Origin: Paenibacillus spiritus
GTDB lineage: Bacteria; Bacillota; Bacilli; Paenibacillales; Paenibacillaceae
Assembly (NCBI RefSeq): GCF_008710135.1
Contig: NZ_VYKK01000012.1
Coordinates: forward strand, 124,001-188,000
Direction of reading: 5' to 3'
DNA: 64,000 bases
Part shown: piece after piece, positions 19,065 to 27,403 of the stretch
Layout of the letters: every line of letters begins with the position of its first letter
Position numbering within the stretch: position 1 is the stretch's first letter
Notes under the pieces: model-generated
Databases searched by the model: none
Told to the model about the DNA's origin: nothing
The model's input: only the letters and a program-made list of their open reading frames with translations
Program-made: the position numbers and the translations under genes

Positions 19065-19093
19065 GCCTTTCAAGGTGACTTGAAGGCTTTTTT
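19063..19093 (+). terminator. Terminator after the LacI-family gene
   Basis: AAGCCTTTCAAG (19063-19074) pairs with CTTGAAGGCTT (19079-19089) with one bulged T, followed by T. It isolates the regulator from the cas operon. Confidence 0.8.
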
Positions 19094-19214
19094 GCGTGGC
19101 ATCCGATTCGGCAGGTCAATTTACAACCTAAATTATCGAAATCTGGTGTAAAATACCGCACAGTTCAGGATGGTTAAAAAGGATAAAATAGGATTGGCTA
19201 GGATAATAGAACCA

Positions 19215-19232
19215 CAAGAATGCACATTCTTG
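19215..19232 (+). promoter_or_regulatory. Palindrome in front of cas3
   Basis: CAAGAATG (19215-19222), two bases, CATTCTTG (19225-19232): perfect 8-bp arms, ending 8 nt before the cas3 Shine-Dalgarno. The 2-nt gap favours a DNA operator over an RNA hairpin. I could not find a convincing promoter in 19094-19214. Confidence 0.45.
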
Positions 19233-19250
19233 GGGTTCCGGGGAGGTCTT

Positions 19251-21677
19251 ATGGAGTATATCGCCCATATTCGCAGCAGGGATGGAAAGATTCAAACGGT
19301 CAGCGAGCATTCGGAAGCTGTAAGAGCGGGATGTGAGCATTTTGGAGTCAAAGCCGGTGTTCCTCATTTGGCCGGTTTGTCGGGGATTCTGCATGATCTG
19401 GGGAAGAGAACGCCGGCTTTTCAGCGTTACATTCAACAGGCTGTCTCTAATCCGGGTTCGGTACGCAGGGGAGACGTGGATCATTCAACGGCAGGCGGCA
19501 AGCTTGTTTTTGAGCGCTATCATCAGCGCCGCAGGAACTGGGAAGACAGGTTCACTGCCGAGTGGATCGGCAACTGCATCATTTCTCATCATCAGGGACT
19601 GCGGGATTTTATCGGTCCGGAAGGCAGGCTTCCTTTTCTGGAACGGGTGAGGGACAAGCAGCTGGAAGGCTTAGAAGAGGCAGCGGCGAGCTTCTTCTCC
19701 GATCGTTCGGAGGATTGGCTGGACGCGTATTTTGAGAAGGCCAAGACGGAGATGCAGCATGCGATTGAACAAATTCAACGATGCGGTCTGGATTCCAACG
19801 CCTCTTCTCTATTATTGAAGTACATTTTTAGCTGCCTGATTGATGCGGACCGCACCGATACGAGGCAGTTCGAGGAGAACGAGGAGTCCCGTTGGGAAGA
19901 AGACCGATCGGCATTTTTTGCCCGCAGTTATGACAAGCTGCTGGAAGCAGTCACGGCGATGGAGCAGGCCGAAGATGCCGGTCATCCGATCAACGTGCTT
20001 CGGCGGAAGATGTCGCAGCAATGCGATAAGGCGGCTGATCGACCATCCGACATCTACACGCTCTCCATTCCGACGGGCGGCGGCAAGACGCTGTCCAGCC
20101 TGCGGTATGCGCTGAAGCACGCCAAGACTTCCGGCAAGGACCGCATTATTTATGTGGTCCCCTTCACAACCATCATTGAGCAGAATGCCCAGGACATTCG
20201 CGATATTTTGCAAGAGGATGACATGATTCTGGAACATCATTCGAATATCGTGGATGCCCGAAGGGAAGATGAGGTTTCGGAAGAATACGATATTCGGCGC
20301 AAAAACCTGCGGTTGGCCCGGGATAACTGGGACCGCCCGATTATTTTCACCACCATGGTGCAGTTTCTGAATGCCTGCTACGGCTTAGGAACGCGCAATG
20401 CCAGACGGATGCATCGCCTGGCGAATGCGGTCATCATCTTTGACGAAGTCCAGGCCGTCCCTCCCAAATGCGTGTCGCTGTTCAATGCTGCGCTTAATTT
20501 CCTGAAATCGTTCGGGCGTTCCAGCATGCTGCTGTGCACGGCAACCCAGCCCGCTCTTGATTTTGTCCGTCACCATCTGCACATTGCCGAGCAGGCGGAG
20601 ATCATCTCGAACTTGAGTGAGGTCGGCGAAGACTTCAAGCGGGTGGAGGTGGTCGATCGGGTAACGGCTCGAGGATGGAATTCACAGGAAATTGCAGCGT
20701 TTATCGGGGAACGGCTTAGAGAACTGGACAGCACGCTGGTTATTCTGAATACCAAGAGCGCGGTGAGGAAGCTGTATAAATACCTTAAGGAAGAACTCGT
20801 AAGGGAAGAGAGCGGCGTCCGATTGTTCCACCTCAGCACGAGTATGTGCGCAGCTCACCGCAAAGCGGTGCTGGCGGAGATTAAGGAAGCGCTGCGACAA
20901 CAAGAGAAAGTTATTTGCATCAGCACCCAGTTGATTGAGGCGGGGGTGAATATCAGCTTTGATTGCGTAATCCGTTCCCTGGCCGGGCTGGATTCCATCG
21001 CTCAAGCGGCGGGAAGGTGCAACCGGCACGGGAAGGACCCGCTCAGGCATGTGTATATCATCCGGGCATCCGAGGAAAGGCTGACCTCGCTTCCCGATAT
21101 CCGGATTGGTGCAGAGAAGACCGCTCTTCTGCTTGCCGATTTCAGGAATCATCCTGAAAGGTATGCCCATAATCTGCTGTCGCCCGCAGCGATCCAGTCC
21201 TATTTTCAAAGCTACTACAGCCATATCAAGACCGAACTGGATTACTATGTGCCCAAGCTGGATCTGAACCTGTACGACTTATTGGGAACGAACAAGAAAC
21301 TCTTTCAACACTACAAGAACAAGCAGGGTCAATCTCCGCAGATTCATAACCGGGCGGCATTTGCTACTGCCGAGCAGCATTTTGAGGTTATTGCAAACGC
21401 TGCCACTTCAGTTATCGTTCCATACAATGAAGAAGCGCGGCAGATTATGATCGAATTGAACGGCGAGCTTGAGATTCAGTCGCTGGGAGAGCTGCTGCGC
21501 AGAGCGCAGCCGTACACGGTCAACCTGTATAACCAGGACTTGAAGCAGCTTGAGCGAAGCGGGGAGTTGTATCCGGTATTGAACGGTAATGTGCTGGCTC
21601 TGAGAGAGACGGCTTATCGTGAAGAGTTCGGTGTGGACACAGCAGGCGAGGGAGTCTGGGATGCAGCCATTATCTGA
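19251..21677 (+). CDS. cas3: Cas3 helicase-nuclease, type I-C
   Basis: Degrades target DNA recruited by the I-C Cascade. 808 aa from ATG 19251, preceded by GGGAGG (spacing 4); the frame is open further upstream but without a ribosome binding site. N-terminal HD nuclease domain with ILHDLGK (H48, D49) and a further His in ISHHQG; then an SF2 helicase: Walker [12 protein letters not shown] (K279), DEVQ box (D398), TATQPALD, and motif [13 protein letters not shown]. First gene of the cas operon; the next gene starts 44 nt after its stop. Confidence 0.97.
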   Translation: MEYIAHIRSRDGKIQTVSEHSEAVRAGCEHFGVKAGVPHLAGLSGILHDLGKRTPAFQRYIQQAVSNPGSVRRGDVDHSTAGGKLVFERYHQRRRNWEDRFTAEWIGNCIISHHQGLRDFIGPEGRLPFLERVRDKQLEGLEEAAASFFSDRSEDWLDAYFEKAKTEMQHAIEQIQRCGLDSNASSLLLKYIFSCLIDADRTDTRQFEENEESRWEEDRSAFFARSYDKLLEAVTAMEQAEDAGHPINVLRRKMSQQCDKAADRPSDIYTLSIPTGGGKTLSSLRYALKHAKTSGKDRIIYVVPFTTIIEQNAQDIRDILQEDDMILEHHSNIVDARREDEVSEEYDIRRKNLRLARDNWDRPIIFTTMVQFLNACYGLGTRNARRMHRLANAVIIFDEVQAVPPKCVSLFNAALNFLKSFGRSSMLLCTATQPALDFVRHHLHIAEQAEIISNLSEVGEDFKRVEVVDRVTARGWNSQEIAAFIGERLRELDSTLVILNTKSAVRKLYKYLKEELVREESGVRLFHLSTSMCAAHRKAVLAEIKEALRQQEKVICISTQLIEAGVNISFDCVIRSLAGLDSIAQAAGRCNRHGKDPLRHVYIIRASEERLTSLPDIRIGAEKTALLLADFRNHPERYAHNLLSPAAIQSYFQSYYSHIKTELDYYVPKLDLNLYDLLGTNKKLFQHYKNKQGQSPQIHNRAAFATAEQHFEVIANAATSVIVPYNEEARQIMIELNGELEIQSLGELLRRAQPYTVNLYNQDLKQLERSGELYPVLNGNVLALRETAYREEFGVDTAGEGVWDAAII

Positions 21678-21721
21678 ACGAAGGCAGGCACTCGCTCCAT
21701 AACGAAGAGAGGAGGATACTT

Positions 21722-22444
21722 GTGCGTAACGAAATTCAGTTTCAGGTGACGGGTAAATACGCGCTCTTTACCGATCCGCTGACCAAGATTGGAGGAGAGA
21801 AATTCTCGCTTCAGGTTCCCACCTATTCGGCCATGAAGGGGATTGTGGAATCTATCTACTGGAAGCCGACCCTGATCTGGTTCATTGACGAGGTGCGGGT
21901 CATGAAGGTCATTCAGACGGAGTCCAAAGGAATGCGGCCAATCGAATACAGCGGGGGCAACACGCTCGCTTACTACACGTACCTGAAGGATGTTCATTAT
22001 CAGGTCAAAGCGCATTTTGAATTCAATCCTTACCGGGAAGATCTGGTTCAGGACCGCAATGAGCACAAGCACCATCATATTGCCAGACGTGCCGTGAAGG
22101 CGGGGGGGCGGCGAGATATTTTTCTTGGGGCCCGCGAGTGTCAGGCTTATGTGGAACCATGCGAGTTCGGAGAAGGAGAGGGCTTCTACGATAATGTGCC
22201 CGAGGTGGACTTCGGAATCATGCTGCATGGAATCAACTACCCGGATGAAACGGGCCGCAACGAGATGGAGACCCGGCTGTGGAATGCCAAGATGGAGAAT
22301 GGGATTATACGCTACATCCCTCCGGCTGAATGTCCTTATGTCCGGAAGATAGGCAAAGGCGCCGCCAAGCCGTTCGGACCGGAGAATATGCAATCGGTGG
22401 ACACGCTGTACAGCGAGGTCTGCGGGGAGGAGGAGTCGTCTTGA
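21722..22444 (+). CDS. cas5c: Cas5c (Cas5d), crRNA-processing endoribonuclease of type I-C
   Basis: 240 aa. In type I-C, Cas5 replaces Cas6 and cuts pre-crRNA at the 3' base of the repeat stem. The residues reported as the catalytic triad of B. halodurans Cas5d (Y46, K116, H117) fall at exactly the same numbers here: YWKP at 46 and EHKHHH around 116-117. The RAMP fold glycine-rich end is present. Start GTG 21722 follows AGAGGAGG. The stop overlaps the cas8c start (TTGA). Confidence 0.97.
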   Translation: MRNEIQFQVTGKYALFTDPLTKIGGEKFSLQVPTYSAMKGIVESIYWKPTLIWFIDEVRVMKVIQTESKGMRPIEYSGGNTLAYYTYLKDVHYQVKAHFEFNPYREDLVQDRNEHKHHHIARRAVKAGGRRDIFLGARECQAYVEPCEFGEGEGFYDNVPEVDFGIMLHGINYPDETGRNEMETRLWNAKMENGIIRYIPPAECPYVRKIGKGAAKPFGPENMQSVDTLYSEVCGEEESS

Positions 22445-24354
22445 CGTGGATGGCTCAATTGCTGAAGACCTATGAGGCGAATCAGGGTCAGGTCGGAATC
22501 TTCGAGAAGAAGCGGAATGATCGGGAATACGCCCTGATCCCGGTCGCCCACACCACCCAGAGTGCTCATATCACGGTGGTGCTGGACATGGACGGCCACT
22601 GGCTCACCGCACAGGTGGTGGATAAAGCAGACAGTAATACGATTATTCCCTGTACGGAAGCCTCATCCAGCCGGACGAGCGCCCCGGTTCCGCACCCGCT
22701 GTTCGATAAGCTCATGTACGTGGCAGGGGACTATATCCGATACTGCGGCGATGTTAAGGGGACGCCCTATGCGGATTACATGAAGCAGCTTGGGGAGTGG
22801 TGCGGCTCATCTTATGCTCATCCCAAAGTAAAGAGCGTCTATACGTACCTGGCGAAGGGCACTTTGATTACGGATCTGATCCGGGCCGGAATTCTGTGGG
22901 CAGACAAGCAGGGACAGCTGCTGGCTAAATGGAGCTCTGAAATGGAAACGGCTCATGGAGAGAAGCCGGAAATTTTTAAAGTCATCGCTTCGGATCAAAG
23001 CGCAGCTTTTGTCCGGTTTGCCGTTCAGGCTCCGGGCGAACCGGAGACACGTTTATGGCGGGACCCGTCGGTCCAGCAATCTTTTATCGACTATTCGCAG
23101 AGCAGACTGGGCAGCAGTGACTTATGCTTCGTTACCGGCAAGGTGCTGCCCTATGCCGACAAGCATACCTCGCGCATCCGCAATTCCGGAGATAAGACCA
23201 AGCTGATCTCCGCCAATGATACGGCAGGCTTCACGTATAGAGGGCGATTCAAGAATAGCCGAGAAGCTGCTTCCATCAGCTATGAAGCGTCCCAGAAGGC
23301 CCATAACGCCCTTAAATGGCTGATTGAACGCCAGGGGTTCACGATGGACGGGAAAGTCTTTCTGATCTGGGGAACCGAGAAGCTGGAGGTGCCCGACCCT
23401 TATGCAGGTTCTTTTACCTTATTTGATGAGGAGGATCTGGAAGCGGACGGGGGAGACGGAACGCATCAGGCTTATGCCGATATGATCCGCAAAGGGCTGG
23501 CCGGTTATCGATACGATAGTGACTATAAATCCAATGTAATTATTCTGATTCTGGATGCAGCTACGCCCGGACGGCTGTCCATTGTATATTACCGGGATAT
23601 GAATAAGGAGTTGTTCCTTGACCGGATTCAGCGCTGGCACGAGACCTGCTCCTGGGAGCATCGTTATTACCAAGAGGCGGAGAAGACTTACGGAACGTAT
23701 ATCGGAGCGCCGGCCACGAAGGATATTGCTTACGCGGCGTACGGTTCCAGAGCCAGCGATAAGCTCGTCAAAAGCTTGCTGGAGCGCATGCTCCCCTGCA
23801 TCGTGGATGAACGCCCCGTCCCGCTTGATCTTGTTCGCAGTGTCGTCCAGCGGGCTTCCCATCCTGTCGGCATGGAGAATTGGGAGTGGGAACGGACGCT
23901 GAGCATTGCATGCGCTTTGGTCAGGAAGCATGAGAAGGAGGAATATGAAGTGGCCCTGGATACGAAGAACGAGGACCGGAGTTATCTTTTTGGAAGACTG
24001 CTGGCTATTGCCGATGTACTGGAGCGCAGAGCGCTGGGTGACGAGAAAAGGGCAACCAATGCGCTTCGCTATATGAACGCTTTTGCCCGGCATCCCGGAC
24101 GGACGTGGAGCATTATTCAATCCAATCTCCAGCCCTATCAGGCTCGAATGGGAGTCAGAGACCTCATCGTCAACCATTGCAACCATGAACTGGATATCGT
24201 CATGGATAGGTTAAGACCGGAAGATTACAACGATAGCCCGTTGAGCGGGCTGTATCTTCTGGGTTTCTCGAGCCAACGAAGAGACTTGTACACCAGCAAG
24301 AAGGATGCTGCCGACCACAAGACGGATTCCATTCAAGAAGAGGAGAATGAATAA
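22441..24354 (+). CDS. cas8c: Cas8c (Csd1), large subunit of type I-C Cascade
   Basis: 637 aa, normal for Csd1. Recognises the PAM and bridges to Cas3. Typical features are N-terminal [13 protein letters not shown] and the central [22 protein letters not shown] with FTYRGRF; a downstream [11 protein letters not shown] is also usual. Start TTG 22441 has GGAGGAGG upstream and overlaps the cas5c stop; ATG 22450 is a less well placed alternative. An internal start for the small subunit Cas11c has been described in this family; I did not identify it here. Confidence 0.95.
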   Translation: MTWMAQLLKTYEANQGQVGIFEKKRNDREYALIPVAHTTQSAHITVVLDMDGHWLTAQVVDKADSNTIIPCTEASSSRTSAPVPHPLFDKLMYVAGDYIRYCGDVKGTPYADYMKQLGEWCGSSYAHPKVKSVYTYLAKGTLITDLIRAGILWADKQGQLLAKWSSEMETAHGEKPEIFKVIASDQSAAFVRFAVQAPGEPETRLWRDPSVQQSFIDYSQSRLGSSDLCFVTGKVLPYADKHTSRIRNSGDKTKLISANDTAGFTYRGRFKNSREAASISYEASQKAHNALKWLIERQGFTMDGKVFLIWGTEKLEVPDPYAGSFTLFDEEDLEADGGDGTHQAYADMIRKGLAGYRYDSDYKSNVIILILDAATPGRLSIVYYRDMNKELFLDRIQRWHETCSWEHRYYQEAEKTYGTYIGAPATKDIAYAAYGSRASDKLVKSLLERMLPCIVDERPVPLDLVRSVVQRASHPVGMENWEWERTLSIACALVRKHEKEEYEVALDTKNEDRSYLFGRLLAIADVLERRALGDEKRATNALRYMNAFARHPGRTWSIIQSNLQPYQARMGVRDLIVNHCNHELDIVMDRLRPEDYNDSPLSGLYLLGFSSQRRDLYTSKKDAADHKTDSIQEEENE

Positions 24355-25238
24355 TGAGTACACTTGACCGTAAAATTGATTTTGCCGTCGTCTTCTCGGT
24401 ACACAACGCCAATCCGAACGGCGACCCGTTGAACGGGAATCGTCCGCGTCAGAATTATGAAGGACATGGCGAAATGTCCGATGTAAGTCTGAAGCGCAAA
24501 ATCCGCAACCGGCTGCAGGACATGGGGGAATCGCTGCTGGTTCAGTCCGACGACCGCCGTGTCGACGGCTTCCGAAGCATTAAAGAGCGGGTGGACGCCA
24601 ACGAAGAGGTTCAGGAATTTGCCAAAGGCAAGAAGCCGAACAATGAGCTGTATGCTCAGGCGGCTTGCAAAGAATGGATCGATGTGCGCAGCTTCGGACA
24701 AGTGTTCGCTTTCGGAGGAGCCGAGGGGACCAGCGGAGGCGGCGTGTCGATTGGAGTCCGCGGACCGGTATCCATTCATGCGGCAGTGAGTATCGACCCT
24801 ATTGATATTACCAGCACCCAAATCACGAAGAGCGTCAATACCACGACACCGAAAGATCCGAACAAGCGCGGTTCCGACACCATGGGGATGAAGCACCGGG
24901 TGGATTTCGGCGTCTATGTCTTCTATGGCAGCATCAATACGCAGTTGGCAGAGAAAACAGGCTTCACCTATGAGGATGCGCTGAAGATTCGGGAAGCTCT
25001 TCAGACCTTGTTCGAGAATGATACGTCGTCTGCCCGGCCGGACGGAAGCATGGAAGTGCATTCCGTATACTGGTGGGAGCACAAGTCCAAGCTGGGCCAA
25101 TATTCCTCGGCCAAGGTCCACCGGTCGCTTCAAGTTACGCGGAAGCAGAGTGCAGCAGCGCTGAAGGCGTTGGAGGATTACGAAGTGACGCTCCAGCCGC
25201 TCGACGGTCTGGAAGTCCAAATCTATGACGGACTATAA
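24354..25238 (+). CDS. cas7c: Cas7c (Csd2), crRNA-binding backbone of type I-C Cascade
   Basis: 294 aa. RAMP-superfamily protein polymerising along the crRNA. The family signatures NANPNGDPLNGNRPRQ near the N-terminus, DVSLKRKIRNRL, IDVRSFGQVFA and GMKHRVDFGVYVFYGSIN are present. The ATG overlaps the cas8c stop by one base (TAATG), with GAGGAG upstream. The stop lies 14 nt inside cas4. Confidence 0.97.
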   Translation: MSTLDRKIDFAVVFSVHNANPNGDPLNGNRPRQNYEGHGEMSDVSLKRKIRNRLQDMGESLLVQSDDRRVDGFRSIKERVDANEEVQEFAKGKKPNNELYAQAACKEWIDVRSFGQVFAFGGAEGTSGGGVSIGVRGPVSIHAAVSIDPIDITSTQITKSVNTTTPKDPNKRGSDTMGMKHRVDFGVYVFYGSINTQLAEKTGFTYEDALKIREALQTLFENDTSSARPDGSMEVHSVYWWEHKSKLGQYSSAKVHRSLQVTRKQSAAALKALEDYEVTLQPLDGLEVQIYDGL

Positions 25239-25884
25239 CGAAGAGGATTATCTGCTGCTCTCGGGCATTCAGCATTTTAACTTTTGCAGACGCCAGTGGG
25301 CTTTGATTCATATCGAGCAGCAGTGGGAGGAGAATGTCCGGACGCTGGAAGGAAACCATCTTCATCGTGTGGCCGACCAGCCGCATCTTCGGGAGAAGAG
25401 AGGCGACAAGCTGGTGGTCCGCGCCCTCCCGGTTCATTCAAGGCGGCTTGGACTTACCGGAATCTGCGATGTCGTTGAATTTATAAGGGACCCCGGCGGG
25501 GTCCCGTTATCTGATGAACAAGGGTTATATCTGCCCTGTCCTGTAGAATACAAACGCGGCAAACCCAAAAAGGACGACTCGGACCGTTCGCAATTGATAG
25601 CCCAGGCGATGTGTCTGGAAGAGATGCTGGCCTGCGAAATTACGACAGGCTATCTTTTTTACAACGAGATCAAGCATCGGGTAGAGGTTCCCATTACTGA
25701 AGCCGATCGCGAGCAAGTCCAGGCCACTCTGCATGAAATGCATGGCTACTATGCACGTCGATATACACCTAAGGCCAAAGCAGGACCCCATTGTGAGAAT
25801 TGCTCGCTCAACAAGATCTGCCTCCCTGGACTTATGAATCGCCGGACGGTTGCCAGCTATATAGAAAGCAAGGTGAGCGAATGA
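25225..25884 (+). CDS. cas4: Cas4 Fe-S exonuclease, spacer-adaptation factor
   Basis: 219 aa. Works with Cas1-Cas2 to trim prespacers and define the PAM. The four iron-sulfur cysteines are visible: C21 in FNFCRRQW and C190, C193, C199 in HCENCSLNKICLP. RecB-nuclease residues include GICDVVEF and CPVEYKRGKPK. Overlaps cas7 by 14 nt; its stop overlaps the cas1 ATG (ATGA). Confidence 0.96.
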   Translation: MTDYNEEDYLLLSGIQHFNFCRRQWALIHIEQQWEENVRTLEGNHLHRVADQPHLREKRGDKLVVRALPVHSRRLGLTGICDVVEFIRDPGGVPLSDEQGLYLPCPVEYKRGKPKKDDSDRSQLIAQAMCLEEMLACEITTGYLFYNEIKHRVEVPITEADREQVQATLHEMHGYYARRYTPKAKAGPHCENCSLNKICLPGLMNRRTVASYIESKVSE

Positions 25885-26912
25885 AGAGAATGCTGAACAC
25901 CTTGTTTGTTACGATTCCCGACGCTTATTTATCTCTGGATGGTGAGAATGTCGTCGTGAAAAAGGAGGATGCCATTCTTCAGAGATATCCCTTGCATAAT
26001 CTGGAAGGGATTTATACCTTTGGCTACGCGGGTGCCAGTCCGGCCTTGATGGGGACATGAGCCGAACGAAATATCGCGCTAACGTTTCTCACGCGGAACG
26101 GTCGTTTCGTCGGGAGAGTGATTGGCGAGAGCCGGGGAAATGTGGTACTCCGTAAAGAGCAGTATCGCATCTCGGATGATGAGCCAAGAAGCGCGATAGT
26201 GGCACGCAACATGATCCTCGGCAAAGTGTACAATGCGAAATGGATATTGGAACGGGCTACCCGCGATCATGCACTTCGGTTGAATGTACAGAAATTCAAG
26301 CAGATTTCTGCCTCTTTGTCGGAAATTATGCACACTGTGCGCAGCGTAGAGGACTTAGATGTTCTCCGCGGACTGGAAGGAACGGCAGCCGTTCAATATA
26401 ACTCCGTATTCGATGATCTGATTTTGCAGCAGAAAAATGATTTTTATTTTCACGGACGGAATAAACGGCCTCCCTTGGACAATGTCAATGCCTTACTGTC
26501 CTTTACTTACACTCTGCTTGCCCATGATATGATTGCGGCGGTCGAAGGAGTCGGCCTGGATGCTTATGTCGGGTTTTTGCATCGCGATCGTCCCGGACGG
26601 GCTTCGCTTGCGCTGGATGTGATGGAGGAATTAAGGGGGATCTATGCGGATCGCTTCGTTCTTGGATTGATCAACAAGAAGTTGATTCATGCCAAAGGCT
26701 TTCATCGCAAGGAGAACGGTGCCGTTATTATGGATGAGGCAACCCGCAGACAGGTGCTGGTTGCCTGGCAGGAGAAGAAGCAGGAGCAGATCATTCATCC
26801 TTACTTAAATGAGAGAATGGCTTGGGGGCTCGTTCCTCACGCTCAAGCACTTCTACTGGCTCGCACGATAAGAGGGGATTTGGAGGAATACCCGCCATTC
26901 TTATGGAAGTAG
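25881..26912 (+). pseudogene. cas1: cas1 with an in-frame TGA at codon 60
   Basis: Integrase for new spacers. Reading from ATG 25881 gives MKRMLNTLFVTIPDAYLSLDG to GASPALMGT, then TGA (26058-26060), then AERNIALTFLTRNGRF in the same frame through to EYPPFLWK at 26912. No frameshift is involved: a single codon is a stop. In I-C relatives this place is usually Cys (LMG-x-CAERN), so TGT or TGC to TGA is the simplest change. All metal-binding regions (RGLEGTAA, FLHRDRPGR, LALDVMEE) lie after the stop. A restart at GTG 26118 lacks a good ribosome site. So Cas1 is probably not made, unless this is a base-call error or read-through occurs. Confidence 0.93.
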
Positions 26913-26921
26913 GTGAACGGC

Positions 26922-27212
26922 GTGCTTGTCTTAATCACTTACGATGTGAGCACGAAGAGTTCTGAGGGGCGTAGACGCCTGTCTCAGGTATCCAAGAAAT
27001 GCCTCAGTTACGGACAGCGTGTTCAGAACTCCGTGTTTGAATGTATCGTGGACGCTACGGAATTTCGTAGATTGAAATATGAATTGGAAGAACTGATAAA
27101 TGAAGAAACAGATAGTCTGCGCTTCTATAACCTTGGGGACAAGCACAAAACCAAGGTAGAACATTTTGGCGCCAAGAGCAGTTATGATATGGAAGGGCCT
27201 TTGATCTTGTAA
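26922..27212 (+). CDS. cas2: Cas2, partner of Cas1 in adaptation
   Basis: 96 aa. Ferredoxin-like dimer holding the prespacer with Cas1. MLVLITYDV at the N-terminus contains the conserved Asp; YGQRVQNSVFECIVD and KTKVEHFGAK follow. GTG 26922 is preferred over GTG 26913 because AGGTG lies 6 nt upstream and the protein then begins exactly like the family. Begins 9 nt after the cas1 stop; array 2's leader follows at once. Confidence 0.95.
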   Translation: MLVLITYDVSTKSSEGRRRLSQVSKKCLSYGQRVQNSVFECIVDATEFRRLKYELEELINEETDSLRFYNLGDKHKTKVEHFGAKSSYDMEGPLIL

Positions 27213-27218
27213 AGATAG

Positions 27219-27403
27219 CTTGGTGCGAATGCCAAGCTCCCATGTTTTCCGCAGGTCCTTCGCACCTCAGAAATTGCAGAATATTGTCGAATATGATCTG
27301 TTTCTTGAAATGTCAAGGCAATGATTATACTTATCTGATATACTTTCTAGCGAAAAGGAAGCTAAACGTTCTATAAATTTGATCAATTTGGCTGTTTTTC
27401 GCT
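27219..27403 (+). promoter_or_regulatory. Leader and promoter of CRISPR array 2
   Basis: 185 nt colinear with the array 1 leader. GGTGCGAA (27222-27229) and TTCGCACC (27259-27266) form an 8-bp inverted repeat, 29-nt gap, 137 nt from the first repeat, exactly as in leader 1. An overlapping AGCTTGG/CCAAGCT pair (27218-27224 and 27232-27238) is an alternative stem. An extended -10 TGaTATACT (27336-27344) lies 59 nt before the first repeat. Confidence 0.85.

Noticed and set aside
19094..19214. Sigma-A promoter of the cas operon (TAAAAT at 19149 or 19184)
   Set aside because: No acceptable -35 at 16-18 nt for either candidate.
26058..26060. TGA in cas1 read as selenocysteine
   Set aside because: No convincing SECIS stem-loop directly downstream, no sel genes in the window, and a simple nonsense change is more likely. 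Left open only as a test.
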